From positions 1 through 48,347 of the forward strand of contig CAIYOY010000187.1 of the NCBI GenBank assembly GCA_903927905.1: 48,347 nucleotides of DNA. Reading direction: 5' to 3'. Below, in pieces: positions 27,129 through 37,459 of the stretch. Made by a program: the position numbers and the translations under genes. The notes beneath the pieces were generated by a model, which ran no database searches, was not told where the DNA came from, and saw nothing but the letters and a program-made list of their open reading frames with translations. The stretch comes from an uncultured Verrucomicrobiales bacterium. GTDB lineage: Bacteria; Verrucomicrobiota; Verrucomicrobiia; Limisphaerales; Palsa-1400. Each line of letters begins with the position of its first letter. The first letter of the stretch is position 1.

Positions 27129-27851
27129 ATGGGTGCACAATGGAAACAAGCAGGCAGAGAAGCGAACGCGCAGAAGAAAGGCCAGATGGTGGTCAAACTT
27201 GTGCGCGAAATCATGGTCGCGGCCAAACTCGGCGGGGCCGACCCTGATCTCAATCCGCGCCTCGCCGCCGCCATTGAAAAGGCCAAGAAAAGTTCCGTTT
27301 ATCGTGACACGATCGAACGTGCTATTAAGAAGGGTGCCGGCCTGCTGGATGAAAAAATTAATTTTGAAACCATCGTCTATGAAGGTTTCGCCCCGCACAA
27401 AGTCCCCGTGGTGGTCGAATGTCTGACCGATAATCGAAATCGCACCGCACCCGAAATCCGCCAATTGTTCAAAGCCGGTTCCATGGGCAATCCCGGCAGT
27501 GTGGCCTTTTTCTTCAATCACCTGGGCGTGGTCGAAGCCACCCATACCGATGCCAATCGCGATGCCGAATCGGACGCCATCGAAGCCGGTGCGCAGGAAG
27601 TCGAAGCGCTGGAAGCCGATGAGGTTCCCGAAGGCCAAAGGGGCGCGCGGTTCATGACCGAGATCAAAGACCTTGATGCCGCTTCCAAAGCGCTCAAAGC
27701 CGCCGGCTGGACGATCATCGCGGCAGAAATCCGTTATGTGGCCAAGAATTTTACCGAGCTAAGCGACGCCGCGCGGAAAGAAGTCGGCGATTTCCTCACC
27801 AGCCTCGACGATCACGACGATGTTCACCGGGTTTACGCGGCGATGAAGTAA
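27129..27851 (+). CDS. yebC: YebC/PmpR-family regulator
   Basis: A 240-aa protein of the YebC/TACO1 family. Members have been described as DNA-binding regulators and, more recently, as factors that help ribosomes through difficult stretches such as proline runs. The N-terminus (MGAQWKQAGREANAQKKGQM) is the family start, followed by the KLVREIMVAAKLGGADPDLNPRL segment, the KDTIERAIKKG-like stretch (RDTIERAIKKGAG, about 62-74), YEGFAPHKVPVVVE and the LDDHDDVHRVYAAM ending. Length is standard. It is a single gene, followed by the NUDIX regulator with its own promoter. Confidence 0.95.
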   Translation: MGAQWKQAGREANAQKKGQMVVKLVREIMVAAKLGGADPDLNPRLAAAIEKAKKSSVYRDTIERAIKKGAGLLDEKINFETIVYEGFAPHKVPVVVECLTDNRNRTAPEIRQLFKAGSMGNPGSVAFFFNHLGVVEATHTDANRDAESDAIEAGAQEVEALEADEVPEGQRGARFMTEIKDLDAASKALKAAGWTIIAAEIRYVAKNFTELSDAARKEVGDFLTSLDDHDDVHRVYAAMK

Positions 27852-27893
27852 TCCTTTTCTGCTCAGGACAGATTTCCTCCCGGAAAATTTGAT

Positions 27894-27922
27894 TTGACAT
27901 AGTGTTAATAAAACACTATTAA
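27894..27922 (+). promoter_or_regulatory. Promoter with NrtR-like 21-bp palindromic operator
   Basis: TTGACA (27894-27899) and TATTAA (27917-27922) are separated by 17 bases. A 21-bp palindrome (27899-27919; half-sites ATAGTGTT and AACACTAT around AATAA) fills the spacer and touches both boxes. It contains GT-N7-AC, the core reported for NrtR-type operators. Binding here would block RNA polymerase, so the NUDIX protein downstream probably represses itself. Confidence 0.75.
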
Positions 27923-27957
27923 TCGTGGGCGAGCGACAAAAAAAGCGCAGAGTCATT

Positions 27958-28647
27958 ATGCCCTATTCCTATCCCTATCCCCGCCCGGCGCTGGCCGTGG
28001 ACACCGTCATCTTTGCCTTTGACGGCCGGATGCTCAAAGCCCTGTTGATCGAGCGCAATAACTCGCCATTCAAGGGTTATTGGGCTTTGCCCGGCGGCTT
28101 CATCAACATGGATGAAGATCTGGCGACGGCGGCGCGCCGGGAATTGGCCGAGGAAACGGGCGTCACCGGAGTTTTCCTGGAGCAGCTTTACACCTTCGGC
28201 ACTCCGGGCCGTGACCCGCGCGGGCGAACGATCAGTGTGGCCTATTTTGCGCTGGTGAGGCTGGCGGAGGTCGAGGCCAAGGCGGGCGATGACGCCGCCG
28301 CAGTACATTGGTTTCCAGTGGAAGAACTGCCGAAACTCGCCTTCGACCATGGCAAGGTAATGCCGATCGCACTTGAGCGGCTGCGCAGCAAAATGCGTTA
28401 TCAACCGATCGCCTTTGGTTTGTTGCCGTTGAAATTTCCGCTGTCCCAATTGCAACAACTCTACGAAACGGTGTTGGGGATCACTTTGGACAAACGGAAT
28501 TTCCGCAAAAAAGTGATGGCCCTGGACATTCTCACGCCAGTGAAAGGACAAAGCACCACTGGCGCGCATCGTCCGGCCCAGCTTTATTCTTTCGACTCGA
28601 AAAAATATGAGCGCATAAAAAAGCGCGGACTAAGTTTTGAGTTGTGA
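27958..28647 (+). CDS. NUDIX-domain transcriptional regulator, NrtR-like
   Basis: A 229-aa protein with an N-terminal NUDIX fold and a C-terminal winged-helix region, the layout of NrtR-type regulators that sense ADP-ribose-like ligands and control NAD metabolism or sugar pathways. The Nudix box is complete (GFINMDE...REL-AEETGV, about residues 47-68), so hydrolase activity may be retained, unlike many pure regulators. The C-terminal part (about 150-225; LYETVLGITLDKRNFRKKV) is the DNA-binding domain. The frame opens to a GTG at 27925, but the promoter's expected transcript start is after that codon, so the ATG at 27958 (MPYSYPYP) is chosen. No NAD gene adjoins; apart from itself, target genes are elsewhere. 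Confidence 0.88.
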   Translation: MPYSYPYPRPALAVDTVIFAFDGRMLKALLIERNNSPFKGYWALPGGFINMDEDLATAARRELAEETGVTGVFLEQLYTFGTPGRDPRGRTISVAYFALVRLAEVEAKAGDDAAAVHWFPVEELPKLAFDHGKVMPIALERLRSKMRYQPIAFGLLPLKFPLSQLQQLYETVLGITLDKRNFRKKVMALDILTPVKGQSTTGAHRPAQLYSFDSKKYERIKKRGLSFEL

Positions 28648-28716
28648 TCGTGCGGGGCAATTCCCTTGAATACAACTCTGTTTGCCCAAGTCAGTCCTTC
28701 AGGTTATTTTAAGCTC

Positions 28717-30546
28717 TTGAACACACGTTTTCTCATTCTGGCCCTTTTGTCTGCTTTGACTGCGGGCGCGGCCACTTTTGAAAACGACGTTCGTCCCGTC
28801 CTCGACCAATTCTGCGTCAAATGCCACGGAGGCGAAAAAACCAAGGGCGGCATCAATCTTAAAAAATTCCCCGATACCACTTCCGTCATCCACGACCCGC
28901 AAACCTGGCTGAAAGTCGTCACCCAGTTGCATGAAAAATCCATGCCGCCCGAGGACAAACCTCAACCCACTGGCGAACAACGCACGCGCCTGGCCGATTG
29001 GGTTGACGACACCTTCGACAACCCCAAGCTCGTTGGCCTCGACCCTGGCCGCAAAATCATCCATCGCCTCAACCGCCTCGAATATAACAACACCATCCGC
29101 GACCTTCTCAGCGTGGACAGCAAACCGGCCGACAAATTTCCCACCGACGGCGGCGGGGGCGGCGGTTTCGACAACAACGCCGAAACTCTTTTTCTCCCCG
29201 CGCTCTTGATGGAAAAATATTTCGCCGCCGCCGATGAAGTCCTCGCCCAAACGAAATCCACAAAAATCATCCATTATACCGCCACATTTTTTACCAGCCA
29301 ACGCTCCGCCGCCCGTAAAAATCTTGCGCACTTTGCTCAACTGGCCTATCGCCGCCCCGTGACCGACGAAGACATCGCCCCGCTGCTTTCGCTGTATGAC
29401 AAAAGCCGTCGGCGGGGCGCAAGCGATGAAGCCGCCCTCAAACTCGCCTTGAAAGCCGTGCTGATCTCGCCAGATTTTCTGTTTCGCGTGGAAACAGATC
29501 ATGCGGGCAAAGCTCCAGCGCCGTTGAACGATTATGAACTGGCCTCACGCCTGTCTTATTTTCTCTGGTCTTCCATGCCGGACGACGAACTTTTTCAACT
29601 CGCCGCGCGGAAAAAATTACATCAGTCAGACGTGCTTGAAGTCCAGGTGCGCCGCATGTTGGCTGATCCCAAAGCCAAGGCGCTTGCCGACAATTTCATC
29701 AGCCAATGGCTCGGCATCCGCCGCCTCGAAGCCAACCTCCAACCCGACCAGGGAATTTTTCCGACGTACACGCCGGCCTTGCGTCAGGCCATGCTCCAGG
29801 AACCGGTCGAGTTTTTTTATTCCCTCCTCCAGGACGACGCCAGCCTGCTTAATTTGCTCAAAGCTGATTACACTTACGTGAATGAAACGCTGGCCACGCA
29901 CTATGGCTTGACCAACATCACCGGCCCGCAAATGCGCCGTGTGTCGCTGACCGACCCGAATCGCGGTGGCGTTCTCAGCATGGCCAGCGTGTTGACTTTG
30001 ACCTCCTATCCCCAACGCACCAGCCCGGTCTTGCGCGGTCGCTGGGTCTTGGACGAAATCTTCGGCACCCCACCGCCACCACCACCGCCCGTCGTGCCGA
30101 GCCTTTCCACCGACGATAAGCCACTGGCTGGCGAGACCTTCCGGCAACGCCTGGAAAAACACCGTTCCAAAGCCGAGTGCGCCGCCTGCCATGCGCGGAT
30201 GGATCCGCTTGGGTTCGGTTTGGAGAACTTCGATGCCATCGGTCGTTACCGCGAAAAAATCGGCGGGTTGCCGGTTGATTCCGCAGGCGTATTGACCACC
30301 GGCGAGAAATTCCAGGGCGCGGCGGAGTTGAAAGATATTTTGATGACCAAGCATGACGCCTTCGTCAAAAACTTCAGTGCGCGCCTGTTGTCTTACGCGC
30401 TCGGTCGCGGGTTGGAATATTACGATCGCCCCGCGCTCAAGCAGATCACGACGGCCCTGGCCAAAGATAATTATCGAAGCTCGACATTGATCATGCAAAT
30501 CGTGCAAAGTTATCCATTCCAATACCGGCGCGGCAGCCAATTTTAA
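28717..30546 (+). CDS. DUF1592-class exported cytochrome protein (PSCyt1, DUF1587, DUF1595, DUF1592, DUF1588, DUF1585)
   Basis: A 609-aa exported protein of the second planctomycete cytochrome class. Domains in order: signal peptide (NTRFLILALLSALTAGAA), PSCyt1 with heme c motif CVKCH (about residue 33), DUF1587 (IHRLNRLEYNNTIRDLL), DUF1595 (LAYRRPVTDEDI), DUF1592 (ASRLSYFLWSSMPDDEL), DUF1588 with a CAACH motif and the proline run after FGT, and DUF1585 (ALGRGLEYYDRP). The start is uncertain: both TTG at 28666 and TTG at 28717 are possible; 28717 gives a normal signal peptide and is preferred. It is followed by a DUF1552 gene, the usual partner of this class. Function is unproven, with a redox role inferred. 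Confidence 0.9.
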   Translation: MNTRFLILALLSALTAGAATFENDVRPVLDQFCVKCHGGEKTKGGINLKKFPDTTSVIHDPQTWLKVVTQLHEKSMPPEDKPQPTGEQRTRLADWVDDTFDNPKLVGLDPGRKIIHRLNRLEYNNTIRDLLSVDSKPADKFPTDGGGGGGFDNNAETLFLPALLMEKYFAAADEVLAQTKSTKIIHYTATFFTSQRSAARKNLAHFAQLAYRRPVTDEDIAPLLSLYDKSRRRGASDEAALKLALKAVLISPDFLFRVETDHAGKAPAPLNDYELASRLSYFLWSSMPDDELFQLAARKKLHQSDVLEVQVRRMLADPKAKALADNFISQWLGIRRLEANLQPDQGIFPTYTPALRQAMLQEPVEFFYSLLQDDASLLNLLKADYTYVNETLATHYGLTNITGPQMRRVSLTDPNRGGVLSMASVLTLTSYPQRTSPVLRGRWVLDEIFGTPPPPPPPVVPSLSTDDKPLAGETFRQRLEKHRSKAECAACHARMDPLGFGLENFDAIGRYREKIGGLPVDSAGVLTTGEKFQGAAELKDILMTKHDAFVKNFSARLLSYALGRGLEYYDRPALKQITTALAKDNYRSSTLIMQIVQSYPFQYRRGSQF

Positions 30547-30576
30547 TCGTAGCAGTCGAGGTAACGAGACTCTGAT
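30547..30576 (+). repeat. 30-base dispersed hairpin repeat, copy 2
   Basis: This copy begins TCGTAGCAG and ends ACTCTGAT, aligning base for base with the copy at 2585-2614 (about two thirds of positions identical, the two ends best conserved). It starts directly after the stop of the DUF1592-class gene. Confidence 0.6.
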
Positions 30577-30599
30577 ATTTGAAACTCGAATGACGAAGT

Positions 30600-30683
30600 C
30601 CGAAGCACGAAACAAATTCGAAGCGCGAATTTTAGAAACTTCAGTCATTGAAATTTGTTTCGAATTTCGAGCTTCGGAATTCG
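30600..30683. repeat. Dispersed TTTCG/CTTCG repeat, copies 2 and 3 in opposite orientation
   Basis: CCGAAGCACGAAACAAATTC at 30600-30619 (reverse copy) and AAATTTGTTTCG...GCTTCGG at 30651-30676 (forward copy) form an imperfect inverted pair. Both resemble the copy at 10701-10736. The pair fills the spacer before the DUF1552 gene and could fold into an RNA stem. Confidence 0.6.
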
Positions 30684-30699
30684 ATTTTTAAAAAAATTT

Positions 30700-32112
30700 A
30701 TGAGCACGAAATCCTGGCAAATCTCCCGGCGCACCATGCTGAAAGGCGTGGGCGCGGTGATGGGCTTGCCGTTGCTCGAAGCCATGTCGCCACTGGCCGG
30801 CTTTGGAAAAGCAGCGGCGAAACCGTCCTTGCCCGTCCGCATGGCCGTCCTCTACATGCCCAACGGCGTCAATGGACACCATTGGACCCCGACCGGACAC
30901 GGTCGTGATTTTGAACTTTCGCCGATTCTTTCTCCGCTCGCTAAAGTCAAAGACGACATCCTCGTCCTGACCGAACTCTGGAATGCCGCCTCCGACACCG
31001 GCGATGGGCATTACGTTAAGACCGGTGGTTTTCTCACCGGCACCACCATCACCCGCACGACTGGCAGCAACGTTTGCAGCGGCGGCATTTCCATGGATCA
31101 GATCGCCGCCCAACGGATCGGCAACCTGACTCCGCTGCCTTCCATCGAACTCGGCATCGAACCCACTTGGACTTTTGTTGACACTCAGGTCGGCTTCACC
31201 ACGATTTACGGCGGGCACATCGCCTGGAACACGCCGAACACACCGCTGGCCAAGGAGATCAATCCGCAACTCGCCTTCGACCGCCTTTTCCGTTCGGACA
31301 ATGCCGCCACCCGCAGCAATCCGGAAGAAAACCAAAGCGTCATTGATCTCGTGCTCGAAGACGCCAAACGCCTCCAGCGCAAAGTCGGCAAAGCCGACCA
31401 AAACAAACTCAACGAATACCTCGACTCCGTTCGTTCCGTTGAACGCCGCATTGAATTTGACCGCAAACGAGTCCTGGGCGAATACCATGCCGATCCGCTC
31501 CTCGCCCGCGAGATGGAAAATTATCGCGGTCGCCTGCAAGCCTATCACGCCGCGCCGGAGCAGCATCACGGCGACCACACCGAACATGTCCGCTTGATGC
31601 TTGACTTGATGGTGCTCGCCTTCTGGAGCGATTCGACCCGGGTCAGCACGTTTATGTTCGGCAATGCCGTCAGCGGCAGAAATTTTTCCTTCCTCGACGG
31701 CGTCAAAGGCAGTCATCACGAAATTTCTCATCACCAGGACGATGCCACCAAGCTTGAAGAGTACAAGCTGATTAACATCTGGCATCTCCAGCAATACGCC
31801 TACATGCTGGAAAAAATGAAATCCATCAAGGAAGGCGAAGGTAATCTGCTGGATAATTCCATGGTCCTCTTCGGCGCAGGGATGCGCGATGGCAACGCCC
31901 ATAATCCGCACAATCTCCCGCTCGTTCTGGCCGGCAAAGGCGGCGGCGGCATCGCCACGGGCCGGCACCTGGTTTATCCGAAGCAAACCCCGCTCTGTAA
32001 TTTATACCGTTCCATGCTCACCCGCATGGGCAGTCCGATGCCAAAATTTGCCGACAGCACCGGGGAATTGGAAGGTATTGCCGACCCGAACTTTTCCGGG
32101 GTCAAAGCCTGA
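30700..32112 (+). CDS. DUF1552 family protein, twin-arginine-like signal
   Basis: A 470-aa DUF1552 protein. The N-terminus has SRRTMLKG (residues 9-16) then a mild hydrophobic stretch with GLPLLEAMSP, a twin-arginine type signal. Family segments include MAVLYMPNGVNGHHWTP, GDGHYVKTGGFLTG, SIELGIEPTWTF and LVLAGKGGGGIATGRHL. The role is unknown; it regularly follows DUF1592-class cytochrome genes, as here, so they are assumed to form a functional pair. The frame opens upstream to 30655, but that part is repeat DNA; the ATG at 30700 starts the signal sequence. The gene is convergent with the pyrG unit. Confidence 0.92.
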   Translation: MSTKSWQISRRTMLKGVGAVMGLPLLEAMSPLAGFGKAAAKPSLPVRMAVLYMPNGVNGHHWTPTGHGRDFELSPILSPLAKVKDDILVLTELWNAASDTGDGHYVKTGGFLTGTTITRTTGSNVCSGGISMDQIAAQRIGNLTPLPSIELGIEPTWTFVDTQVGFTTIYGGHIAWNTPNTPLAKEINPQLAFDRLFRSDNAATRSNPEENQSVIDLVLEDAKRLQRKVGKADQNKLNEYLDSVRSVERRIEFDRKRVLGEYHADPLLAREMENYRGRLQAYHAAPEQHHGDHTEHVRLMLDLMVLAFWSDSTRVSTFMFGNAVSGRNFSFLDGVKGSHHEISHHQDDATKLEEYKLINIWHLQQYAYMLEKMKSIKEGEGNLLDNSMVLFGAGMRDGNAHNPHNLPLVLAGKGGGGIATGRHLVYPKQTPLCNLYRSMLTRMGSPMPKFADSTGELEGIADPNFSGVKA

Positions 32113-32338
32113 TTTTGATCAAAATCTTAAAGTCAGGGTCAGGAATTAAAGCACGAATTCCGCAGAAATTTTTTCCGCCAACCGTTGCTCTCTGGCACCA
32201 GGGCGCTGGTTGCGCCAAGGCATGTTTTCCTCAATTCGCCGCAGCATGGCTTGCAATTCAATTTTTGGGGGATGCGAAACGAAATCGGAAATGGGAAACT
32301 CCAGCGTATCGTGGCCGGAAGTTTCTCTAAGACAAAAA

Positions 32339-34500
<2,162 letters not shown>

Positions 34501-34728
34501 TTAGCGCCAATTCAGAAAATCATCAGCCGTAAAACCCGCGTCTTTCAAAATGCGCATGGTCAATCCCCGCCCCAAATCGAACCCTTTGTGCATCGGAACC
34601 GTTACAGCGACATCTCGGTCCGGATGGTAAAGTGTCAAGTGACTGCCAGCTTGACGAATAGGCACAAAACCGTTCTTTTTCAGAAACTTCACCAATTCGA
34701 CGGCTCGAATGGTCGGAAAACGACTCAT
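34501..34728 (-). CDS. hicA: HicA-type mRNA interferase toxin
   Basis: A 75-aa HicA family toxin with the double-stranded-RNA-binding-like fold; members cleave mRNA during translation. The catalytic histidine is H30 in QAGSHLTLYHP, and the TVPMHKG segment is also typical, so the active site is intact. Its ATG overlaps the end of hicB by four bases (ATGA), the hicB-hicA order. The pair is inserted between kdsB and pyrG, all in one direction with short gaps. Confidence 0.93.
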   Translation of the reverse strand: MSRFPTIRAVELVKFLKKNGFVPIRQAGSHLTLYHPDRDVAVTVPMHKGFDLGRGLTMRILKDAGFTADDFLNWR

Positions 34729-34967
34729 GCCGCCTGTGGCAGAGTGAGTTCTTCGACAATAACGCGATGCTTTGGCTTTGGCACGGGCTTGCCCAACTCG
34801 CGCAATACTTCCAAGTGGAGCAACATTGCTTCAATCATGTTTTTCCTGGCTTGCGCCACCGTGCCGCCATTTGAAAAACATCCCGGTATATCCGGGCAAT
34901 AAACCGAAAATCCGGCCTTCGGATCTTCTTCGCGCTCAATCACAATTTCGTATGTTAGCCGCTTCAT
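34725..34967 (-). CDS. hicB: HicB-type antitoxin
   Basis: An 80-aa HicB family antitoxin. The family core (YEIVIEREEDPKAGFSVYCP, then DIPGCFSNGGTVAQARKNM and a helix EAMLLHLEVLRELGKPVP) is complete. The C-terminus is short, without an obvious ribbon-helix-helix or HTH DNA-binding domain, so autoregulation may be weak or act through the toxin complex. It begins 10 bases after kdsB, leaving no room for a full separate promoter between them, though one could lie inside kdsB. Confidence 0.92.
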   Translation of the reverse strand: MKRLTYEIVIEREEDPKAGFSVYCPDIPGCFSNGGTVAQARKNMIEAMLLHLEVLRELGKPVPKPKHRVIVEELTLPQAA

Positions 34968-34977
34968 AAAATCTAAC

Positions 34978-35712
34978 TTACCGTTTTTCCAAAATACTTT
35001 CCACCCGTTTCACATCTGCCGGCACATCCACACCCACACTGTCATAATCCACTTTCACCACCGCGATCGGAATGCCATTGTCCAAGGCCCGCAACTGCTC
35101 CAGCTTCTCCGCGCGTTCCAGCGGTGAAACCGGAAACTTCACCAGCCGCAACAGCGTTTCCCGCCGGTAACCGTAAATCCCCAGATGTTTCAAAAACGGA
35201 AACGCCGCCATCTGTTCAGCACTGGTGGCGGCGTCACGGACATACGGAATCGTACGCCGCGAGAAATATAAGGCCCGACCGGCGGCGTTGACAACGACTT
35301 TTACCACATCGGGACTTTCGAATTCCGCCAGACTGCGAATGGCGGTGGCGGCGGTGGACATCTCATCCTTGGCCAAAGCCCCCGCCACAGCGTCAATCAC
35401 CGCCGGATCAATCAACGGCTCGTCCCCCTGGATGTTCACGATGGCGTCGCACTGACAATTCGCCGCCACTTCCGCGATCCGATCCGAGCCGCTGGGATGG
35501 TCCGGTTGCGTCATTTCCACCCGGCAAAATTCCTGGGCCACCTCCCAGATGCGCGTATCATCTGTGGCCACGATCACTTCGCTCAACGACTTGGCCTTCT
35601 GGCATTGTTCCACCACCCGTTCGATCAACATCTTGCCCGCAATGCGCGCCAGCGGCTTCCCGGGAAACCGGGTCGAACCGTAACGCGCTGGAATGACCCC
35701 AATAATTTTCAT
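34978..35712 (-). CDS. kdsB: 3-deoxy-manno-octulosonate cytidylyltransferase
   Basis: A 244-aa CMP-KDO synthetase, which activates KDO with CTP for lipopolysaccharide core synthesis. It begins MKIIGVIPARYGSTRFPGKP, containing the nucleotide-binding signature, and has the IVNIQGDEPLIDP motif and PDHPSGSDRIAE. It implies an LPS-bearing outer membrane. The ATG at 35712 overlaps the stop of the propeller gene (ATGA); an upstream in-frame TTG at 35727 is less likely. Its CTP need fits pyrG in the same unit. Confidence 0.97.
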   Translation of the reverse strand: MKIIGVIPARYGSTRFPGKPLARIAGKMLIERVVEQCQKAKSLSEVIVATDDTRIWEVAQEFCRVEMTQPDHPSGSDRIAEVAANCQCDAIVNIQGDEPLIDPAVIDAVAGALAKDEMSTAATAIRSLAEFESPDVVKVVVNAAGRALYFSRRTIPYVRDAATSAEQMAAFPFLKHLGIYGYRRETLLRLVKFPVSPLERAEKLEQLRALDNGIPIAVVKVDYDSVGVDVPADVKRVESILEKR

Positions 35713-36992
35713 TTTTCGGATATGCAATATAAGTTGTGATGACCGCGCAGGAAAATCTCCTTCCCGACCAGAGCCGGCGAGGCATCCATTTTATCATCCA
35801 ATTTATTCTTTGCCAAAATCTCCAGCTTCGGCCCTTCCTTCAACACGGCGCAATCGCCTTCGCGACCGAGGACATAAACCCGCCCTTTGGCCGCCACCGG
35901 TGAAGCATAAATGCTGTAAAGTCCCTCGAGACGTTCGCGCTCGAATTGCGGCTGACCCGTCTTCGCATCAAAACACGAAAGGATCGCGTCGTTGCCCGAT
36001 ACCACATAAAGAAAATTATCCACCAAGAGAGGCGATGGAACGTAGGGAGTGTTTTTATCGTGGGACCAGAGCACGGCATCAGTGCCGGTGAGGTCGCCGG
36101 TTTTGCCCAGTCGTATCGCCTGTAACGCGCTCCCGCGAAAACCGCTGGTGACATAAATGATGCCATTCGCGGTCACCGGGGTAGGAATCGCATTTACGGT
36201 CTGTCCGCCGCATTGCCAGATTTCCTGACCGGTCAATAGATCATAACTGCGCACTTTTTTGGTCGCATTCAGCACCACCTGCTTTTTCCCGCCTACGTCC
36301 ACGATCAACGGCGTCGTCCAACCGGTTGCTTCGTCCCGTTTTTGCCGCCACAATTCTTTTCCCGTTGCCTTGTCCAGCGCGACAACAAAATCCTCACCTT
36401 CACTGTCCCACGGCACCACCACGATATCGCCGGACAACGCCGCCGATGCGCCTTCGCCAAAACCATTTCGCGTCTTCATCTTGCCGAAATCCTTTTGCCA
36501 CTTGAGATTGCCCTCCAAATCGTAACAGTACAGACCGCGCGAGCCGAAAAAGGCGATGACATATTTTCCGTCCGTCATCGGCGAAGCCGAGGCGTAGGTA
36601 TTGTTCTGTTGATGCCCCTCATGTGGCACCTCTTCGCGCGCGACTTTCTGCCACAATATTTTTCCGCTCGGCCGATCGTAGCAAATGACCTTGAATTGCT
36701 GCGCGATGCTGGGCGTTTCCGTGTCGGCCTTTCCGCCTGCCGGGGCCGCCGCCAAAATGAACACGCGATCGCCCCAGACAATCGGCGTGGAATCCCCGTC
36801 GCCGGGAATGGTCACCTTCCATTTCACGTTCTTGGTTTCGCTCCATTCCACTGGCGGATTAGCGCCTAGATCTGCGACCCCGGTGGCCATCGGCCCGCGC
36901 CATTGCGGCCAGGAGGAGGTGGAGTCGGAAGCCCGCGCCGTGAAGGCGAGCGCAAAAATGAGAGACCCGAAAAACAATTGCCTCGGTTTCAT
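35709..36992 (-). CDS. PQQ-binding-like beta-propeller exported protein
   Basis: A 427-aa exported protein with signal peptide (MKPRQLFFGSLIFALAFTARA) and an eight-bladed PQQ-type propeller. Blade motifs recur: WPQWRGP at the start, then GKILWQ, GNLKWQKDF, GKELWRQ, GQEIWQ and DAVLWSHD. Enzymatic residues of real quinoprotein dehydrogenases are not seen, so it is probably a scaffold or binding protein; such proteins are very common in this phylum. It heads the kdsB-hicBA-pyrG unit, overlapping kdsB by four bases. Confidence 0.9.
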   Translation of the reverse strand: MKPRQLFFGSLIFALAFTARASDSTSSWPQWRGPMATGVADLGANPPVEWSETKNVKWKVTIPGDGDSTPIVWGDRVFILAAAPAGGKADTETPSIAQQFKVICYDRPSGKILWQKVAREEVPHEGHQQNNTYASASPMTDGKYVIAFFGSRGLYCYDLEGNLKWQKDFGKMKTRNGFGEGASAALSGDIVVVPWDSEGEDFVVALDKATGKELWRQKRDEATGWTTPLIVDVGGKKQVVLNATKKVRSYDLLTGQEIWQCGGQTVNAIPTPVTANGIIYVTSGFRGSALQAIRLGKTGDLTGTDAVLWSHDKNTPYVPSPLLVDNFLYVVSGNDAILSCFDAKTGQPQFERERLEGLYSIYASPVAAKGRVYVLGREGDCAVLKEGPKLEILAKNKLDDKMDASPALVGKEIFLRGHHNLYCISEK

Positions 36993-37015
36993 AAACTCTA
37001 AAGCTACCCTCCGCG

Positions 37016-37039
37016 CCGCCCAAAATCTAGCTGTCTTTT
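37016..37039 (+). repeat. 24-bp direct repeat, copy 1
   Basis: CCGCC, one variable base, then AAAATCTAGCTGTCTTTT. A second copy with a single mismatch is at 37384-37407. The two copies bracket a small membrane-protein gene. Confidence 0.85.
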
Positions 37040-37100
37040 ACCTCAGGCGGTATTCTGCTTTTCGTACGATCAGCCCAGATGGTTAAAATGCGTAAATCTG

Positions 37101-37361
37101 TTAACTCATCCGCGCATTTTGCTTTCCTTTGCTCCGTAACAACCAAAAAAACAAGCCAGTCAAAATAAGGGCATCAACGATTAAAGCACACCCGGCGGCT
37201 TTGGGATTCGGACCCGCTGTCCACGGGGGAAAGATTTTATGAAAGACAGGCATTGCCCAGTATAATATGGGCTCCCAAGGTTCTGGGCATTTGGCCGATA
37301 AGAACGACGTTAAACTCCCGGCACAAATAGCTGAAAGTAGAGCTGCGTTCGAAGGTTTCAT
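37101..37361 (-). CDS. Small hypothetical membrane protein
   Basis: An 86-aa protein with one clear transmembrane segment near the C-terminus (GCALIVDALILTGLFFWLL, about 57-75) and a hydrophobic N-terminus (ALLSAICAGSLTSFL) that could be a signal or a second helix; a proline- and tryptophan-rich loop lies between. I do not recognise a family. ATG start without a clear ribosome site. It lies wholly between two 24-bp direct repeats in the spacer between two divergent genes, as if inserted or produced by a local duplication. Confidence 0.5.
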   Translation of the reverse strand: MKPSNAALLSAICAGSLTSFLSAKCPEPWEPILYWAMPVFHKIFPPWTAGPNPKAAGCALIVDALILTGLFFWLLRSKGKQNARMS

Positions 37362-37383
37362 TCATAATAATGGTAGCCCCATT

Positions 37384-37407
37384 CCGCCTAAAATCTAGCT
37401 GTCTTTT
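37384..37407 (+). repeat. 24-bp direct repeat, copy 2
   Basis: This copy matches 37016-37039 in 23 of 24 positions (T in place of C at the sixth base). It lies 52 bases before the ATG of the YncE/phosphoesterase gene. Confidence 0.85.
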
Positions 37408-37459
37408 GGCGCTCGAACTTCGTCAATCCGATTGAGTTTTTAACTTTCCTCACGCTAGC

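Noticed and set aside
30688-31986. 432-codon minus-strand open frame across the DUF1552 gene
   Set aside because: Antisense shadow of a clearly recognised gene.
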